Origin: Saliniradius amylolyticus
Lineage (GTDB): Bacteria; Pseudomonadota; Gammaproteobacteria; Enterobacterales; Alteromonadaceae
Length of the DNA: 64,000 nucleotides
Assembly (NCBI RefSeq): GCF_003143555.1
Contig: NZ_CP029347.1
Location: 1,240,001 to 1,304,000 of the forward strand
Reading direction: 5' to 3'
Position 1 is the stretch's first letter. Every line of letters starts with the position of its first letter. Both the position numbers and the translations under genes were made by a program. Below, piece by piece: positions 25,434-35,112 of the stretch. The notes under the pieces were generated by a model, which was not told where the DNA came from, made no database searches, and saw only the letters and a program-made list of their open reading frames with translations.

Positions 25434-27479
25434 ATGTTAGCCATTGATGGGACGCCGCCAGAGCTCTTGAACTGGCTCGGGTATGCCAGTGCTCTGCTGG
25501 TGTATTTATTGATTCTTGGACTGACTCAGTTTACGCCCGGCCGCTCTGTGGTTAAAAGAGTCCTGACACTAACATTATTGTGTGGGGCGATTTGGGCGGC
25601 TATTCATTTGAGCGGCTCCTGGCTAGTGGTGTTCGATACTCCGGTTTTTATCGGAGAAAGCCTGAGATTGGTCTCTGTTATCGGTTTGTTATTGGTGGTC
25701 AGCCAAGGTGATGGAAAAATCGGCTCAGGTCATAAAATGTCAGCCATACTGGCTTTGAGCACGGGGATGTTCCTGCCGCTGGCGAATGAGATCTATTGGT
25801 TGTCGAAAAATGCCGTGTTTACTGGTTATCTGGCGCTGACCCTGCTGGCCTTATTTTATATCGAGACGCTGCTTCGCCAGGCAAAGAACCGACTATGGGG
25901 GTTAAAGCCTTTATTAATTGGCCTTGGTACTTTACTGGTTTATGACTTCATTGTTTTCGCCGATGCCAGTTTACTCAAGCAGGTTGAACCGACCATGTGG
26001 CTGGCCCGAGGCTATCTGCATACTCTGTTTATTCCCTTTCTTTTCTGGTCAATGAAGCGCAGCCGCCAGCTAGGCGGACAGATATATATATCCCGTGATG
26101 TGGTATGGCGCAGCTCGTTATTATTGGGAGCGGGCCTGTATCTGACGGTAATGGCGTTAACTGGTTATTATATTCGCTCTATTGAGGGACAATGGTCCTC
26201 AATGTTGCAAATACTGTTTACTGCCCTGGCCTTTGTAGTATTGCTGTTTGTGTTGTTGTCCTCTCAATTTAAGCGCAAGGCAAGAGTTCTGATTCAAAAG
26301 CATTTTTTTGCCAATCGCTTTGACTACCGGGCCCGTTGGCTGGCGCTTACCCATTTGTTGAGCCAACCTTTTACCAAGGGGGAAGATGCCTATCAACGTG
26401 CACTGAAAGGTGTACTGGATGCCATGGAGTTACCCATAGGGGCCTTGGTTAAGCAACAGGGAGCAACTTTATCCACGGTGGCGGATATCGGATTTTGGGT
26501 GACCGATTCGCAGTTAGCTGCGATCAAACAAGGTCTGTGTCCGTTTCTAAAGGATAACCACTGGATTGTAGACGGCCATGAATACCGGTTACATCCTGAA
26601 CATTATCCGAAATTAGCTCTGAGCGGGTGGCAGGAGCAGCAGCTAGCGTCCTTGGTGGTGATTCCGATATACAATCCTCAAGGTTTATGGGGCATGGTTT
26701 TGCTAAAAAGCAGTAAAGAGATGCGTCTTGACTGGGAGATGCGCGATTATGTGGGTGTGGTGACAGAGCAGGTGAGTCATTATTTGACCCAGTATGAGAC
26801 CCGTCAACAATTATTGGAGAATGCACAATTTGTTGCTTTTAGTCGCACATCGGCCTTTGTAGTACACGACCTGAAAAACGTACTGGCCCAGATTCGTCTT
26901 ATCCTGAGTAATGCGACTAAGCATAAGCACAACCCGGAGTTTATAGAAGATACATTTGAAACCTTGAGTCATACTGATACCCGACTGCAAAAAATGCTCA
27001 CTCAGTTGACTTCAAGGCGCGCTGACAGCCATGAAGTAAGTCGGGTGGCAATCGCTGAATGTATCCAAAATAAAGTTTTGCCGCGGTGTCGGGGGCAGCA
27101 ACCTCAACCTGAGCTTAAGGTAGAACGAGACTTTAGCGTGCAGGCGGACAGCGAAACACTGGCCACGGTTCTCTATCATCTGGTGGATAACGCTCAACAG
27201 GCAACGCCTGATAAAGGCGCCATCAGGATTTTCGTTACTCAGCGAGAACAGCAAGGTCAGTTAACCATTGTCGATACCGGTAACGGTATGACCGAAGAGT
27301 TTATTCAGACCCAGCTTTTTACGCCTTTTGTAACAACCAAGGGAAATGCCGGCATGGGCATTGGGGCCTACGAGGCTAAGCATTATATGGAGTCTCTGGG
27401 AGGACAGGTTGCGGTGACTTCCTCCCCTGGCGAGGGAACTCGATTCGATATTCGTTTGCCAATTTTAACGCAGGAGTAG
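25434..27479 (+). CDS. prsK: XrtA system sensor histidine kinase PrsK
   Basis: A 681-residue inner-membrane sensor kinase. About eight hydrophobic segments occupy residues 15-280, a GAF-like region covers about 300-450, and the kinase core follows: phospho-acceptor His478 in FVVHDLKNVLAQ, N-box DNAQQA, G1 box VDTGNGM and G2 box GNAGMGIGAYEAK. The arrangement (multi-helix sensor, GAF, HATPase) and the neighbouring response regulator match PrsK of exosortase A loci. The stimulus is not known. The start is ATG with AAGGA ten bases upstream. It is two bases from prsR and 18 bases from the protease gene. Confidence 0.93.
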   Translation: MLAIDGTPPELLNWLGYASALLVYLLILGLTQFTPGRSVVKRVLTLTLLCGAIWAAIHLSGSWLVVFDTPVFIGESLRLVSVIGLLLVVSQGDGKIGSGHKMSAILALSTGMFLPLANEIYWLSKNAVFTGYLALTLLALFYIETLLRQAKNRLWGLKPLLIGLGTLLVYDFIVFADASLLKQVEPTMWLARGYLHTLFIPFLFWSMKRSRQLGGQIYISRDVVWRSSLLLGAGLYLTVMALTGYYIRSIEGQWSSMLQILFTALAFVVLLFVLLSSQFKRKARVLIQKHFFANRFDYRARWLALTHLLSQPFTKGEDAYQRALKGVLDAMELPIGALVKQQGATLSTVADIGFWVTDSQLAAIKQGLCPFLKDNHWIVDGHEYRLHPEHYPKLALSGWQEQQLASLVVIPIYNPQGLWGMVLLKSSKEMRLDWEMRDYVGVVTEQVSHYLTQYETRQQLLENAQFVAFSRTSAFVVHDLKNVLAQIRLILSNATKHKHNPEFIEDTFETLSHTDTRLQKMLTQLTSRRADSHEVSRVAIAECIQNKVLPRCRGQQPQPELKVERDFSVQADSETLATVLYHLVDNAQQATPDKGAIRIFVTQREQQGQLTIVDTGNGMTEEFIQTQLFTPFVTTKGNAGMGIGAYEAKHYMESLGGQVAVTSSPGEGTRFDIRLPILTQE

Positions 27480-27481
27480 TT

Positions 27482-28849
27482 ATGGAAAAGTTATTGGTCA
27501 TTGACGACGACCTGGGGATCCAAAAACAGTTGAAGTGGGGGCTGACCGACTATGAAACCGTTTTTGCTCAGGATCGGCAATCGGCCATTGCACAGCTTCG
27601 TTTGCACGAGCCAAAAGTGGTGACTCTGGATCTGGGGCTGCCACCGGATGCCAGTAATGCCACTGAGGGGCTTGCCATTCTTGAACAAATCTTATCTCTA
27701 TTGCCCGACACCAAGGTGATCGTGGTCACTGGGAATTCGGACCAGGAGAGCGCCCTTAAAGCTATTGCGCTTGGCGCCTATGACTATTATCTCAAGCCCA
27801 TTGAGTTACCGACTATTTCTGTCATTCTTGAACGGGCTTTCTATCTAGTGAACCTGGAGCGGGAGCTGACAGCTCTGGAGCAGCGTCATAGTCAGGACTC
27901 CGACATTATTGGCAGCAGTGAAGCGATTCTTAAAGCCCGCCAGATAGTGGATAAAGTGGCGGATACGGAAATTTCCGTATTGCTTTTGGGTCAAAGCGGT
28001 ACCGGTAAAGAGGTGTTTGCACGCACTTTGCACAAAAAAAGTGCCCGCGCCGAGGGACCCTTTATTGCCATTAATTGCGCCTCCATACCGGAAAACCTGC
28101 TGGAAAGCGAGCTCTTTGGCTATGAGAAGGGCGCGTTTACAGGCGCGGTAAAAACCACAGCCGGTAAGATTGAGCATGCCGATGGCGGCACCCTGTTTTT
28201 GGATGAAATTGGCGATATGCCACTGCCACTGCAGGCCAAGATGCTGCGTTTCTTACAAGAGCGTACTATTGAGCGAGTTGGTGGTCGCAAGGAAATTCCG
28301 GTCGACATTCGAGTAGTTTGCGCCACGCACAGAGACATTCCTGAAATGGTCGCTAATGAAGCGTTTCGGGAAGACCTTTACTACAGGCTGAGTGAGATAA
28401 CCTTGAAAATCCCACCGCTCAAAGATCGGGACAAGGATACCTTGTTATTGGCCAAGCATTTTCTCAATAGCTATAGCCGGCAATTAAATAAACCGTGTCG
28501 CGGCCTTGCCGATGATGCCAAACAGGCTCTGCTCGAATACGCTTGGCCAGGCAATATCCGAGAGCTTCAAAATAAGATAAAAAGCGCTGTTGTGATGGCC
28601 GACAAGCCCTTTATCGGTGCTGATGATCTGATGCTAAACCTGTCTGGTGGTGGGGGACCGGCAGAGGTCTTTAATTTACGACAGGTAAGAGAAACGGCAG
28701 AGTCCAACGCTATACGCAGAGCCTTTGTTCAAGCCGACAGTAACCTATCTCGTACGGCAGAGTTATTGGGCATTACACGCCCCACGCTTTATGCCCTGAT
28801 TGATAAGTACGGTCTTAGTGATATTAAGTCGAACAATCAGGTGAATTAG
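27482..28849 (+). CDS. prsR: PEP-CTERM-box sigma-54-dependent response regulator PrsR
   Basis: A 455-residue NtrC-type regulator. The receiver domain has Asp50 (VVTLDLGLPP) as phosphorylation site and a terminal Lys in YLKPIEL. The AAA+ domain contains Walker A GQSGTGKE (about 169-176), the sigma-54 contact loop GAFTGA (about 217-222) and Walker B LFLDEIGD. A Fis-type helix-turn-helix closes the protein (NLSRTAELLGITRPTLYALI). It should be phosphorylated by PrsK and activate sigma-54 promoters of PEP-CTERM genes, including the one at 23532. The start is ATG with AGGAG seven bases upstream. The gene is convergent with the RND gene and only five bases from it. Confidence 0.95.
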   Translation: MEKLLVIDDDLGIQKQLKWGLTDYETVFAQDRQSAIAQLRLHEPKVVTLDLGLPPDASNATEGLAILEQILSLLPDTKVIVVTGNSDQESALKAIALGAYDYYLKPIELPTISVILERAFYLVNLERELTALEQRHSQDSDIIGSSEAILKARQIVDKVADTEISVLLLGQSGTGKEVFARTLHKKSARAEGPFIAINCASIPENLLESELFGYEKGAFTGAVKTTAGKIEHADGGTLFLDEIGDMPLPLQAKMLRFLQERTIERVGGRKEIPVDIRVVCATHRDIPEMVANEAFREDLYYRLSEITLKIPPLKDRDKDTLLLAKHFLNSYSRQLNKPCRGLADDAKQALLEYAWPGNIRELQNKIKSAVVMADKPFIGADDLMLNLSGGGGPAEVFNLRQVRETAESNAIRRAFVQADSNLSRTAELLGITRPTLYALIDKYGLSDIKSNNQVN

Positions 28850-28854
28850 CCAGA

Positions 28855-31800
28855 TCAGCGTCGGGACAGCAGTAGACTAACTGCAGGGACAAACAGTAAA
28901 CAGGTCAGCGTAGAAAAGATCAGCCCGGTGATGATCACCCAGCCCATGGGCTCCCAAAGCGCACCGCCGTATAAGGTTAGCGGCAACAGACCTAAAATTG
29001 TGGTCAATGAGGTAAAGATGATGGGGGTAAAGCGGCTGCTGGCAGCCTCAATCATCGCCGCTTTTCTGTTTTCGTGTTGATGACGTTGTCGGTTAAAGGT
29101 ATCGACCATGATGATGGAGTCGTTCACTACGATGCCCAGTAAGCTGATTACACCGATAAACGCCATCAGGGAAAAGGAGTGGCCGGTCAGATAGAGGCCC
29201 ACAATGGCTCCGGTAATGGCAAGAGGGAGTATGCTAAAGATGATCAGTGGCTGGCGCAGCGAGTTAAACTGTAAAACCAGAATAGTAAAAATACCGCCGG
29301 CGGCCAGCAGCATAATTTGGCTCAGGCCGCCGAAGGACTTTTGTCGTGCGGCCTCCTCGCCGCCGGTTAGATAATAAATACCGCCTTTCCACTGCTGGCG
29401 ATCTAGGAAAGCTTGAGCTTGTTCGGTTAGCGCTTTGACATTATAGCCCGGCGAAAAATCGGCACTGACTTTGACCATCCGGGTTCTCTGATAGTGAAAG
29501 AATGGCGGTGTTCCCGCTATGGTATGAATGTTGGCAACGGCGCTGAGCGGCAGACTTTCTCCCTGCGGATGATAAACATAGGTGTTGCGCAGGAGGTGCT
29601 GAAGCTCAGCTTCGGACTGGGTTAGTATTATGGAAAAGTCTTCGCCGAAAGAGTCATCCAGGCTGCCCAGCCGTTGACCTTCCAGCAATAAGGACAATTG
29701 CTGTTCCAGTGCTGACAGGCTCAGACCAGCGTTAAGGGCCTTAAACTCGTCGATCCGGATAGCCAGCTTGGTGTTGTTTTGGGACGAGACGTTGCGCACG
29801 TCGCGCGTGCCGTCGAGTTGCTTCAGAAACTCAGCCAGCTTTGCACCGTAGTCGCGTAATTGAGCTAAATCGTCGCCCATTATCCTGAAAGTGATGGGGC
29901 GATCGGTGACCGGGCCCTGCTGAAATTCATACACGTTGACTTTAACTTCCCCCTCATCCTGATAACGGGACTGGACCTTGCTAATGGTGTCTTCGATAGT
30001 GCTCGGATTATAGTTGTCCATGAACAGCATTAACTGGGCGAAGTAGGGCTCTCCACGGCGGGCTACATGGTTGTAATAGATTCTGGGGTTACTGGCGCCC
30101 ACGTTCTCGACGATATGCTGAACGCCAGGCAGTTGACTAAGCTCTCGGCTGATGGAAAAGGCAAGTTCCCTTGTGTGAGTAAGAGATGTCGCAGGATTGG
30201 TCTCCACATTGACTACCACAATTTGCTTTTCAGCTTTGGGAAACAGGCTCACGCCGACTTTGGGGAACAAACTGGCAAATAAGGCCGCCAGCCCCAGGCC
30301 GGCCGCAACCGTTAGCCAGGGCCAGCGGGTTAGCGACGACAGCAAAGGCGAATAGACGGTTCTGGCCAGACCATTGAGAGTGCGTTGCAGGTTCCAACGG
30401 CCCTGGTGTTGAATCCGCAGAGCCACCATTAATGCTGGCAGAAAGACGGTGGCAAAGATCAGTGAGGAGATCAGCACTAAACTCACCGACACTGGCAGTC
30501 CGCGCATAAAGTCACCGGTATCGCTTTGCAACAGCAGCAACGGCAGAAAGGCAAAAACGGTGGTCAAAGTTCCTGAGGTGATTGGCCAGGCAACGTCTTT
30601 AACGGCGGCAAGAGCCGCATCTTTGATCTTATTGCCGTTGTGTCGCAGCTTTTGAGTGGTCGCCTCGACCATTACCAGCGCATTATCCACGAGTAGACCT
30701 AAGGCGATGATAAGGCCGGCGATGGTCATTTGTTGAAAGGCAAAGCCCAGGCTGTCCAATAATACTAACGCCAGTCCAATAGACAAGGGAATGGTTAGGG
30801 CTACGATAATGGCCTCTCGCAAGCCGATAAACACTAACAGGGCGGCTAGGATCAGGCCTAAGCCGAACCAAAGATTGTTAAGAAAACCGCCCACACGGTG
30901 CTTCACGCCCTCGGACTGATCGAAGATAACCTTCATCTGAATCCCTGAGCCATCAAGCTGCTTAGCAAAGCTATCCAGCTGTTCTTGTACCTGTTGCTTG
31001 ATATCAAAGATATTACTGCCGCTACGTTGCTGTAGCGTCACAAAAACGCTGGGGATTTGATTCAGGTAGGCTAGGTAATCGGGCTGATAGCTGGCATAGT
31101 CAATATGGGCAATATCCCCCAAGCGTACAGGCTCTGAGCCGATAGCGGGGATCAGGGTGTTACGAATGGCCGCCAGCGACTCAAACTTACCTGACAACTC
31201 AATATGATAACGGCGCTGTTGGGTATCGATATAGCTGGCACTTCGATAGGTGCCCCGGGCGCTCAGAGCTTGTTGAATATGGGCGAGACTGAGTTGATGA
31301 GCCTGTAATTTATGCGGCATTAAAGCCACTTTAACCACCTGTTCCGGAACGCCCCAAAGTTCTGCCTTGTTGATGCCCTTAATAGCCTGCAAGCGTCGCT
31401 GAAGGCGCTTGGCATGACGTTCTAAGAGGACATAGTCGTTCTGGGTCGAACTAAGGGCTATCTGAAAGATATTGACTGTGGTGGGGGCGGCCTTGAAGTA
31501 TAGGATGCCTTTGATTTGTGACGGTAAGCTGGCTCTGACCCGGCCTACAGCCCGGACTACCTCATCGAAGCCAGCGTCCGGCTCAACGCCGTATAAAAAG
31601 CGTACCTCAAAGGTGACACTGCCTTGTTTGATGGTGGTTTCGATACTGTCAACATCCTCCAGCAGGCTAAAGGCATCCTCAATGGGGTTGACCACTTGGA
31701 CTTCCATATCCTGGGTGCTCAGTCCGGGGGCCAGGACTTCGACCACCGATAAGGGTAATTCAAACTGAGGGTCTTCGGCTTTGGGCATTAGCTTAAGTGA

Positions 31801-31887
31801 AATTCCGCCCAGCAGCAGGACCAATGCCAACAGTAAGAAAGACACCCGGTTATAGGCGATAGCACGTTTTGCGAGTGTCACCATCAT
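28855..31887 (-). CDS. RND-family efflux pump inner-membrane subunit
   Basis: A 1010-residue protein of normal length for the HAE1/AcrB group: twelve membrane helices in the usual 1+5 twofold arrangement with two large periplasmic loops. In helix 4 the proton-relay position reads LLVDNALVMVE, with one Asp rather than the Asp-Asp pair of AcrB. In helix 10 the AcrB lysine region reads IVVNDSIIMVD. Both forms occur in RND subfamilies other than AcrB, so substrate range cannot be inferred. The start directly follows the adaptor stop (TAA then ATG), so they form an operon. No outer-membrane TolC-like gene is present in the window. Confidence 0.9.
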   Translation of the reverse strand: MMVTLAKRAIAYNRVSFLLLALVLLLGGISLKLMPKAEDPQFELPLSVVEVLAPGLSTQDMEVQVVNPIEDAFSLLEDVDSIETTIKQGSVTFEVRFLYGVEPDAGFDEVVRAVGRVRASLPSQIKGILYFKAAPTTVNIFQIALSSTQNDYVLLERHAKRLQRRLQAIKGINKAELWGVPEQVVKVALMPHKLQAHQLSLAHIQQALSARGTYRSASYIDTQQRRYHIELSGKFESLAAIRNTLIPAIGSEPVRLGDIAHIDYASYQPDYLAYLNQIPSVFVTLQQRSGSNIFDIKQQVQEQLDSFAKQLDGSGIQMKVIFDQSEGVKHRVGGFLNNLWFGLGLILAALLVFIGLREAIIVALTIPLSIGLALVLLDSLGFAFQQMTIAGLIIALGLLVDNALVMVEATTQKLRHNGNKIKDAALAAVKDVAWPITSGTLTTVFAFLPLLLLQSDTGDFMRGLPVSVSLVLISSLIFATVFLPALMVALRIQHQGRWNLQRTLNGLARTVYSPLLSSLTRWPWLTVAAGLGLAALFASLFPKVGVSLFPKAEKQIVVVNVETNPATSLTHTRELAFSISRELSQLPGVQHIVENVGASNPRIYYNHVARRGEPYFAQLMLFMDNYNPSTIEDTISKVQSRYQDEGEVKVNVYEFQQGPVTDRPITFRIMGDDLAQLRDYGAKLAEFLKQLDGTRDVRNVSSQNNTKLAIRIDEFKALNAGLSLSALEQQLSLLLEGQRLGSLDDSFGEDFSIILTQSEAELQHLLRNTYVYHPQGESLPLSAVANIHTIAGTPPFFHYQRTRMVKVSADFSPGYNVKALTEQAQAFLDRQQWKGGIYYLTGGEEAARQKSFGGLSQIMLLAAGGIFTILVLQFNSLRQPLIIFSILPLAITGAIVGLYLTGHSFSLMAFIGVISLLGIVVNDSIIMVDTFNRQRHQHENRKAAMIEAASSRFTPIIFTSLTTILGLLPLTLYGGALWEPMGWVIITGLIFSTLTCLLFVPAVSLLLSRR

Positions 31888-32862
31888 TTAGTGTGCAATC
31901 CAGCTATTGGTAACGACTTGAATGGTTGATTGCTGTGCTGCCAGATAACTATAGCGCTCATCCATATCCAACACCGCAAACTTTTGCGTCTTGTAACGGT
32001 CGTCCTGACTTAACATTATTTCGGCTTGTCCCTGATGGCTGCGGATAATGGCCTGATGGGGAATCGGGTAAACATTTGCGCGCTGCAGTTGAAAGGTCAC
32101 TTCTGCTACTAAACCTTTCACAAAATCGGCCTTTGCTGGCAGTGCCAGGGCGACCCGATATAACTGGCTATTGGTTATCGGAGATTGGGCGAGAATACGG
32201 ATCGGAGCGGAAAATTCCTGGTCTAAAGCGGGTAGGTAAATACGATGTTTTTGCCCCGGTTTAAGCCCAAGTCGTTCGTCAGCGCTGACGGTGACCTCGA
32301 CCACCCAGTTATCGCGCAGTGGTGTCACGACTAAAGCACTCTGTCCGGGCTGAACCAGTTCATCCTGATTGACCTGGCGGGCAAGGACGACCCCGTCGAA
32401 GTCGGCCTTGATGGTCGATTTGTTAATATTGTAATTCAGCTCTGATAGTTGAGCCTGGAGCTGGTCGTGTTCGGCCTGCATCGATTCAACACTGGAAGGA
32501 GAGACCAGCTTTCGATCCAGTAGACGGTTGAGCCGCAATAACTCATTACCGATAAAGGTGAGTCTGGCCTGAATACGCTGGCGTTGCTGTAAGAGTTCGC
32601 TGATATCCAATTGAGCAAGCGTATCGCCTTGCTGGAAGGTCTGGCCCACATCCACATTTAATGCCTTCACATAACCGGCGGTCTTAAAGGCGCGGCGGTA
32701 CTCCCGAAGAAAGGCCAGTGTGCCCTGGCGACGTACTTCTATTATGTGTTCGACGGCCTGGACGCGCTGAACCTGAAAGCGCTCGTCGGCGATTAACAGG
32801 GACGGCCAGAACAGGCAGCTAACAAAGAGCAGGCAGGTGAGTGTCACCGGAATGAGCCGCAT
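31888..32862 (-). CDS. RND efflux periplasmic adaptor (HlyD/MFP family)
   Basis: A membrane-fusion protein of 324 residues. The N-terminus has a signal peptide or anchor (LTCLLFVSCLFWPSLLIADE; the Cys in VSC might serve as a lipobox). A lipoyl-like half-motif VKALNVDVGQTFQQGDTLAQLD follows, then a short coiled-coil hairpin (about 105-150), a second lipoyl half, and beta-barrel and membrane-proximal domains. It would connect the RND subunit to an outer-membrane channel. The frame is open to 32952, but that would run into galE. The ATG at 32862 has AAGGA about ten bases upstream and a proper export signal, so I chose it. Confidence 0.9.
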   Translation of the reverse strand: MRLIPVTLTCLLFVSCLFWPSLLIADERFQVQRVQAVEHIIEVRRQGTLAFLREYRRAFKTAGYVKALNVDVGQTFQQGDTLAQLDISELLQQRQRIQARLTFIGNELLRLNRLLDRKLVSPSSVESMQAEHDQLQAQLSELNYNINKSTIKADFDGVVLARQVNQDELVQPGQSALVVTPLRDNWVVEVTVSADERLGLKPGQKHRIYLPALDQEFSAPIRILAQSPITNSQLYRVALALPAKADFVKGLVAEVTFQLQRANVYPIPHQAIIRSHQGQAEIMLSQDDRYKTQKFAVLDMDERYSYLAAQQSTIQVVTNSWIAH

Positions 32863-32900
32863 GGCGCGATGTCCTTGTAATAACTGAAGTGATGTAGAGT

Positions 32901-33923
32901 CTAAGTATAGCCATTGGGATTGTTTTGCTGCCAATGCCAGGCATCGGTACACATTTCATCAAGCCCTCGGGTGGCCTGCCAGTTCAACAGTTGTCTGGCC
33001 TTATCATTGGCGGCATAACAACTGGCAATGTCACCTGAACGTCTTGGACCGATTCCATAATCAATTCTCTGCCCGGAGGCGGCTTCAAAGGCTCGGATGA
33101 TCTCCAGTACCGAATAGCCCCGCCCGGTGCCCAGATTGATGGCGTGAAAACCGGCACCAATCTGACTTAGCCGTTCCAGTGCCGCACTGTGTCCCGCTGC
33201 CAGGTCCATTACATGAATGTAGTCTCGCACGCCAGTACCATCTATGGTGTCATAGTCATCACCGAATACCGTTAACCGGGGGCGCCGGCCCACGGCCACC
33301 TGAGTGATATAGGGCATCAGATTATTAGGGGTGTCTTTGGGGTCTTCGCCAATGCGGCCACTGCTGTGGGCGCCGACCGGATTAAAATAGCGCAGTGAAA
33401 TAGCCGTAAAGTCTGGAATGGCGGTACAGACATCCTGCAGGATATGCTCGATATGCCATTTGGTGCGCCCATAAGGATTCATAATACCGCCAGTGGGGGC
33501 TTGTTCTGTGATGGGGAGTTGTTTGGGCGTGCCATAGACAGTGGCCGAGGAGCTGAAAATTAGCTTATTAACGCCGACTTCCTGCATCGCTTCCAGTAAC
33601 ACCAGGCTGCCATAGACATTGTTGGAATAATAGTCCAGCGGTTGGTTGACCGACTCGCCGACCGCTTTGAGACCGGCAAAGTGGATCACGGTATCCACCT
33701 GGTTTTGTTTTAGCAGGCGTGTCAGGGTGTCTTTGTCGCGAATATCGCCGACCACCAGTTCAATGGGCCGCCCTACCAACTCGGATACGCGCTGCAAGGC
33801 CGTCTCAGAGCTGTTGCTGAGGTTGTCCAGCACCAGAACATCTCGTTGTGGTTGTTGTTCTAACAGGTTGACCAGGGTATGGCTACCAATATAACCGCAG
33901 CCTCCGGTGATAAGTGTTGTCAA
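32901..33923 (-). CDS. galE: UDP-glucose 4-epimerase
   Basis: A 340-residue extended SDR enzyme of standard length. The NAD-binding loop TGGCGYIGSH lies at residues 6-15 and the catalytic YGRTK at about 151-155, with Ser in FSSSATVYG. It interconverts UDP-glucose and UDP-galactose in the cytoplasm and so would supply galactose donors to the glycosyltransferases of the locus. The start is TTG at 33923, supported by AGGGAG seven bases upstream; no ATG is available near the start. It is divergent from the XrtA ATPase gene and lies 38 bases before the adaptor gene, so the galE-adaptor-pump genes could be one transcript. Confidence 0.95.
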   Translation of the reverse strand: MTTLITGGCGYIGSHTLVNLLEQQPQRDVLVLDNLSNSSETALQRVSELVGRPIELVVGDIRDKDTLTRLLKQNQVDTVIHFAGLKAVGESVNQPLDYYSNNVYGSLVLLEAMQEVGVNKLIFSSSATVYGTPKQLPITEQAPTGGIMNPYGRTKWHIEHILQDVCTAIPDFTAISLRYFNPVGAHSSGRIGEDPKDTPNNLMPYITQVAVGRRPRLTVFGDDYDTIDGTGVRDYIHVMDLAAGHSAALERLSQIGAGFHAINLGTGRGYSVLEIIRAFEAASGQRIDYGIGPRRSGDIASCYAANDKARQLLNWQATRGLDEMCTDAWHWQQNNPNGYT

Positions 33924-34071
33924 AGTGTGTCTCCCTGTATTGTCGGGGGATCGGTACCCTCGTATTTATCTATCATTTTTGTTGATGCTTGCTAATAATA
34001 CAACTTACAACCAAGCTAGATGAGCACTGACCATCAAGCCGGTGTCAAGATTATAAAGGAGTGGGTGGGTT

Positions 34072-35112
34072 ATGTATCAATCGTTTTATGGTTTAACGGA
34101 TAAACCTTTTCACCTCACACCGGATCCGAATTTCTTTTACGGCAGTTCGATCCATAACCGCGCCATGTCTTACTTACAATATGGCGTGCAATCGGGGGAG
34201 GGGTTTATTGTTATCTCCGGTGATATTGGTACGGGCAAAACCACACTGGCAAACAGTCTGATTGAGCAAATTCGCGACGACAACATCACCGTGTTACATA
34301 TGGTAACCACGCGACTTGAACCGGAAGATCTATTACGAGTGACCGCCAGTAAGTTGGGTTTATCCCATCAGGCGTCCTCCAAAGCGGTGTTAGTGGAGCA
34401 GATCGAGCAGGCTCTGACCACGTTGTACGATGAAGGACGACGGGCTTTACTCATCGTCGATGAAGCGCAAAACCTACCACCAGAGTCGGTGGAAGAATTA
34501 CGCATGCTGTCAAATTTTCAAACCCAGGGTCGTCCCTTGTTGCAAAGCTTTTTATTGGGACAAAAGGAGCTGCGCACCTTGCTAAGGGGACCAGAGATGG
34601 AACAGTTCCGGCAGCGCATAGTGGCTTCCTTGAATCTTACACCTCTTAACCATCAGGAAACTGCCGAATACATTCAATACCGCATCGATTGTGTGTCTCG
34701 TCAGCCGCAACGGATATTTACCGATCAGGCGTTGGATGTAATATTCGAGTACAGTCAGGGAGTGCCCAGGAAAATCAATACCTTAGCCGATCGTGCCTTG
34801 TTGTTCGGTTATCTGAGTGAAGCCAGAATCATTGACGCGGATGATGTGAAACGCGTGTTGGAAGAGTTAACCGAAGAGTCTCTGGTGGAAGGTGCGCTGG
34901 ATGCTCAATACCCGCTGGATGAAGACAAAGCGGCGTTGGAATTCGGGGATAACAAGGTAGAAGAGGACCTGGAGTACCTGAAAACCAGCATCGCCGAGAT
35001 CCGGGATACGCTGGAGGTGACGTTAAAGCATAAACTCAAGCTCAGCCGCTATCTGGATAATGTGATAAAACGTCGGCTGGAGCGTCTGAAGCAGGGGAAT
35101 GATGCGCCTTAA
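34072..35112 (+). CDS. XrtA/PEP-CTERM system-associated ATPase (ExeA/GspA-like AAA)
   Basis: A 346-residue cytoplasmic AAA ATPase beginning MYQSFYGLTDKPFHLTPDP, the hallmark N-terminus of the ExeA-like group. Walker A GDIGTGKTT lies near residues 51-59, Walker B LLIVDEAQNL near 125-134, and the sensor-2 region SQGVPRKINTLADRALL near 228-244. A charged coiled C-terminal tail (290-346) follows. Members adjacent to exosortase A genes form a distinct family whose role in export or assembly is not established. The start is ATG with AAGGAG about 11 bases upstream. Its 3' end overlaps the convergent outer-membrane protein gene by four bases. Confidence 0.92.
   Translation: MYQSFYGLTDKPFHLTPDPNFFYGSSIHNRAMSYLQYGVQSGEGFIVISGDIGTGKTTLANSLIEQIRDDNITVLHMVTTRLEPEDLLRVTASKLGLSHQASSKAVLVEQIEQALTTLYDEGRRALLIVDEAQNLPPESVEELRMLSNFQTQGRPLLQSFLLGQKELRTLLRGPEMEQFRQRIVASLNLTPLNHQETAEYIQYRIDCVSRQPQRIFTDQALDVIFEYSQGVPRKINTLADRALLFGYLSEARIIDADDVKRVLEELTEESLVEGALDAQYPLDEDKAALEFGDNKVEEDLEYLKTSIAEIRDTLEVTLKHKLKLSRYLDNVIKRRLERLKQGNDAP

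Noticed and set aside
28850-32900. Search for a TolC-like outer-membrane component next to the RND genes
   Set aside because: No such reading frame exists between prsR and galE; the channel must be encoded elsewhere.
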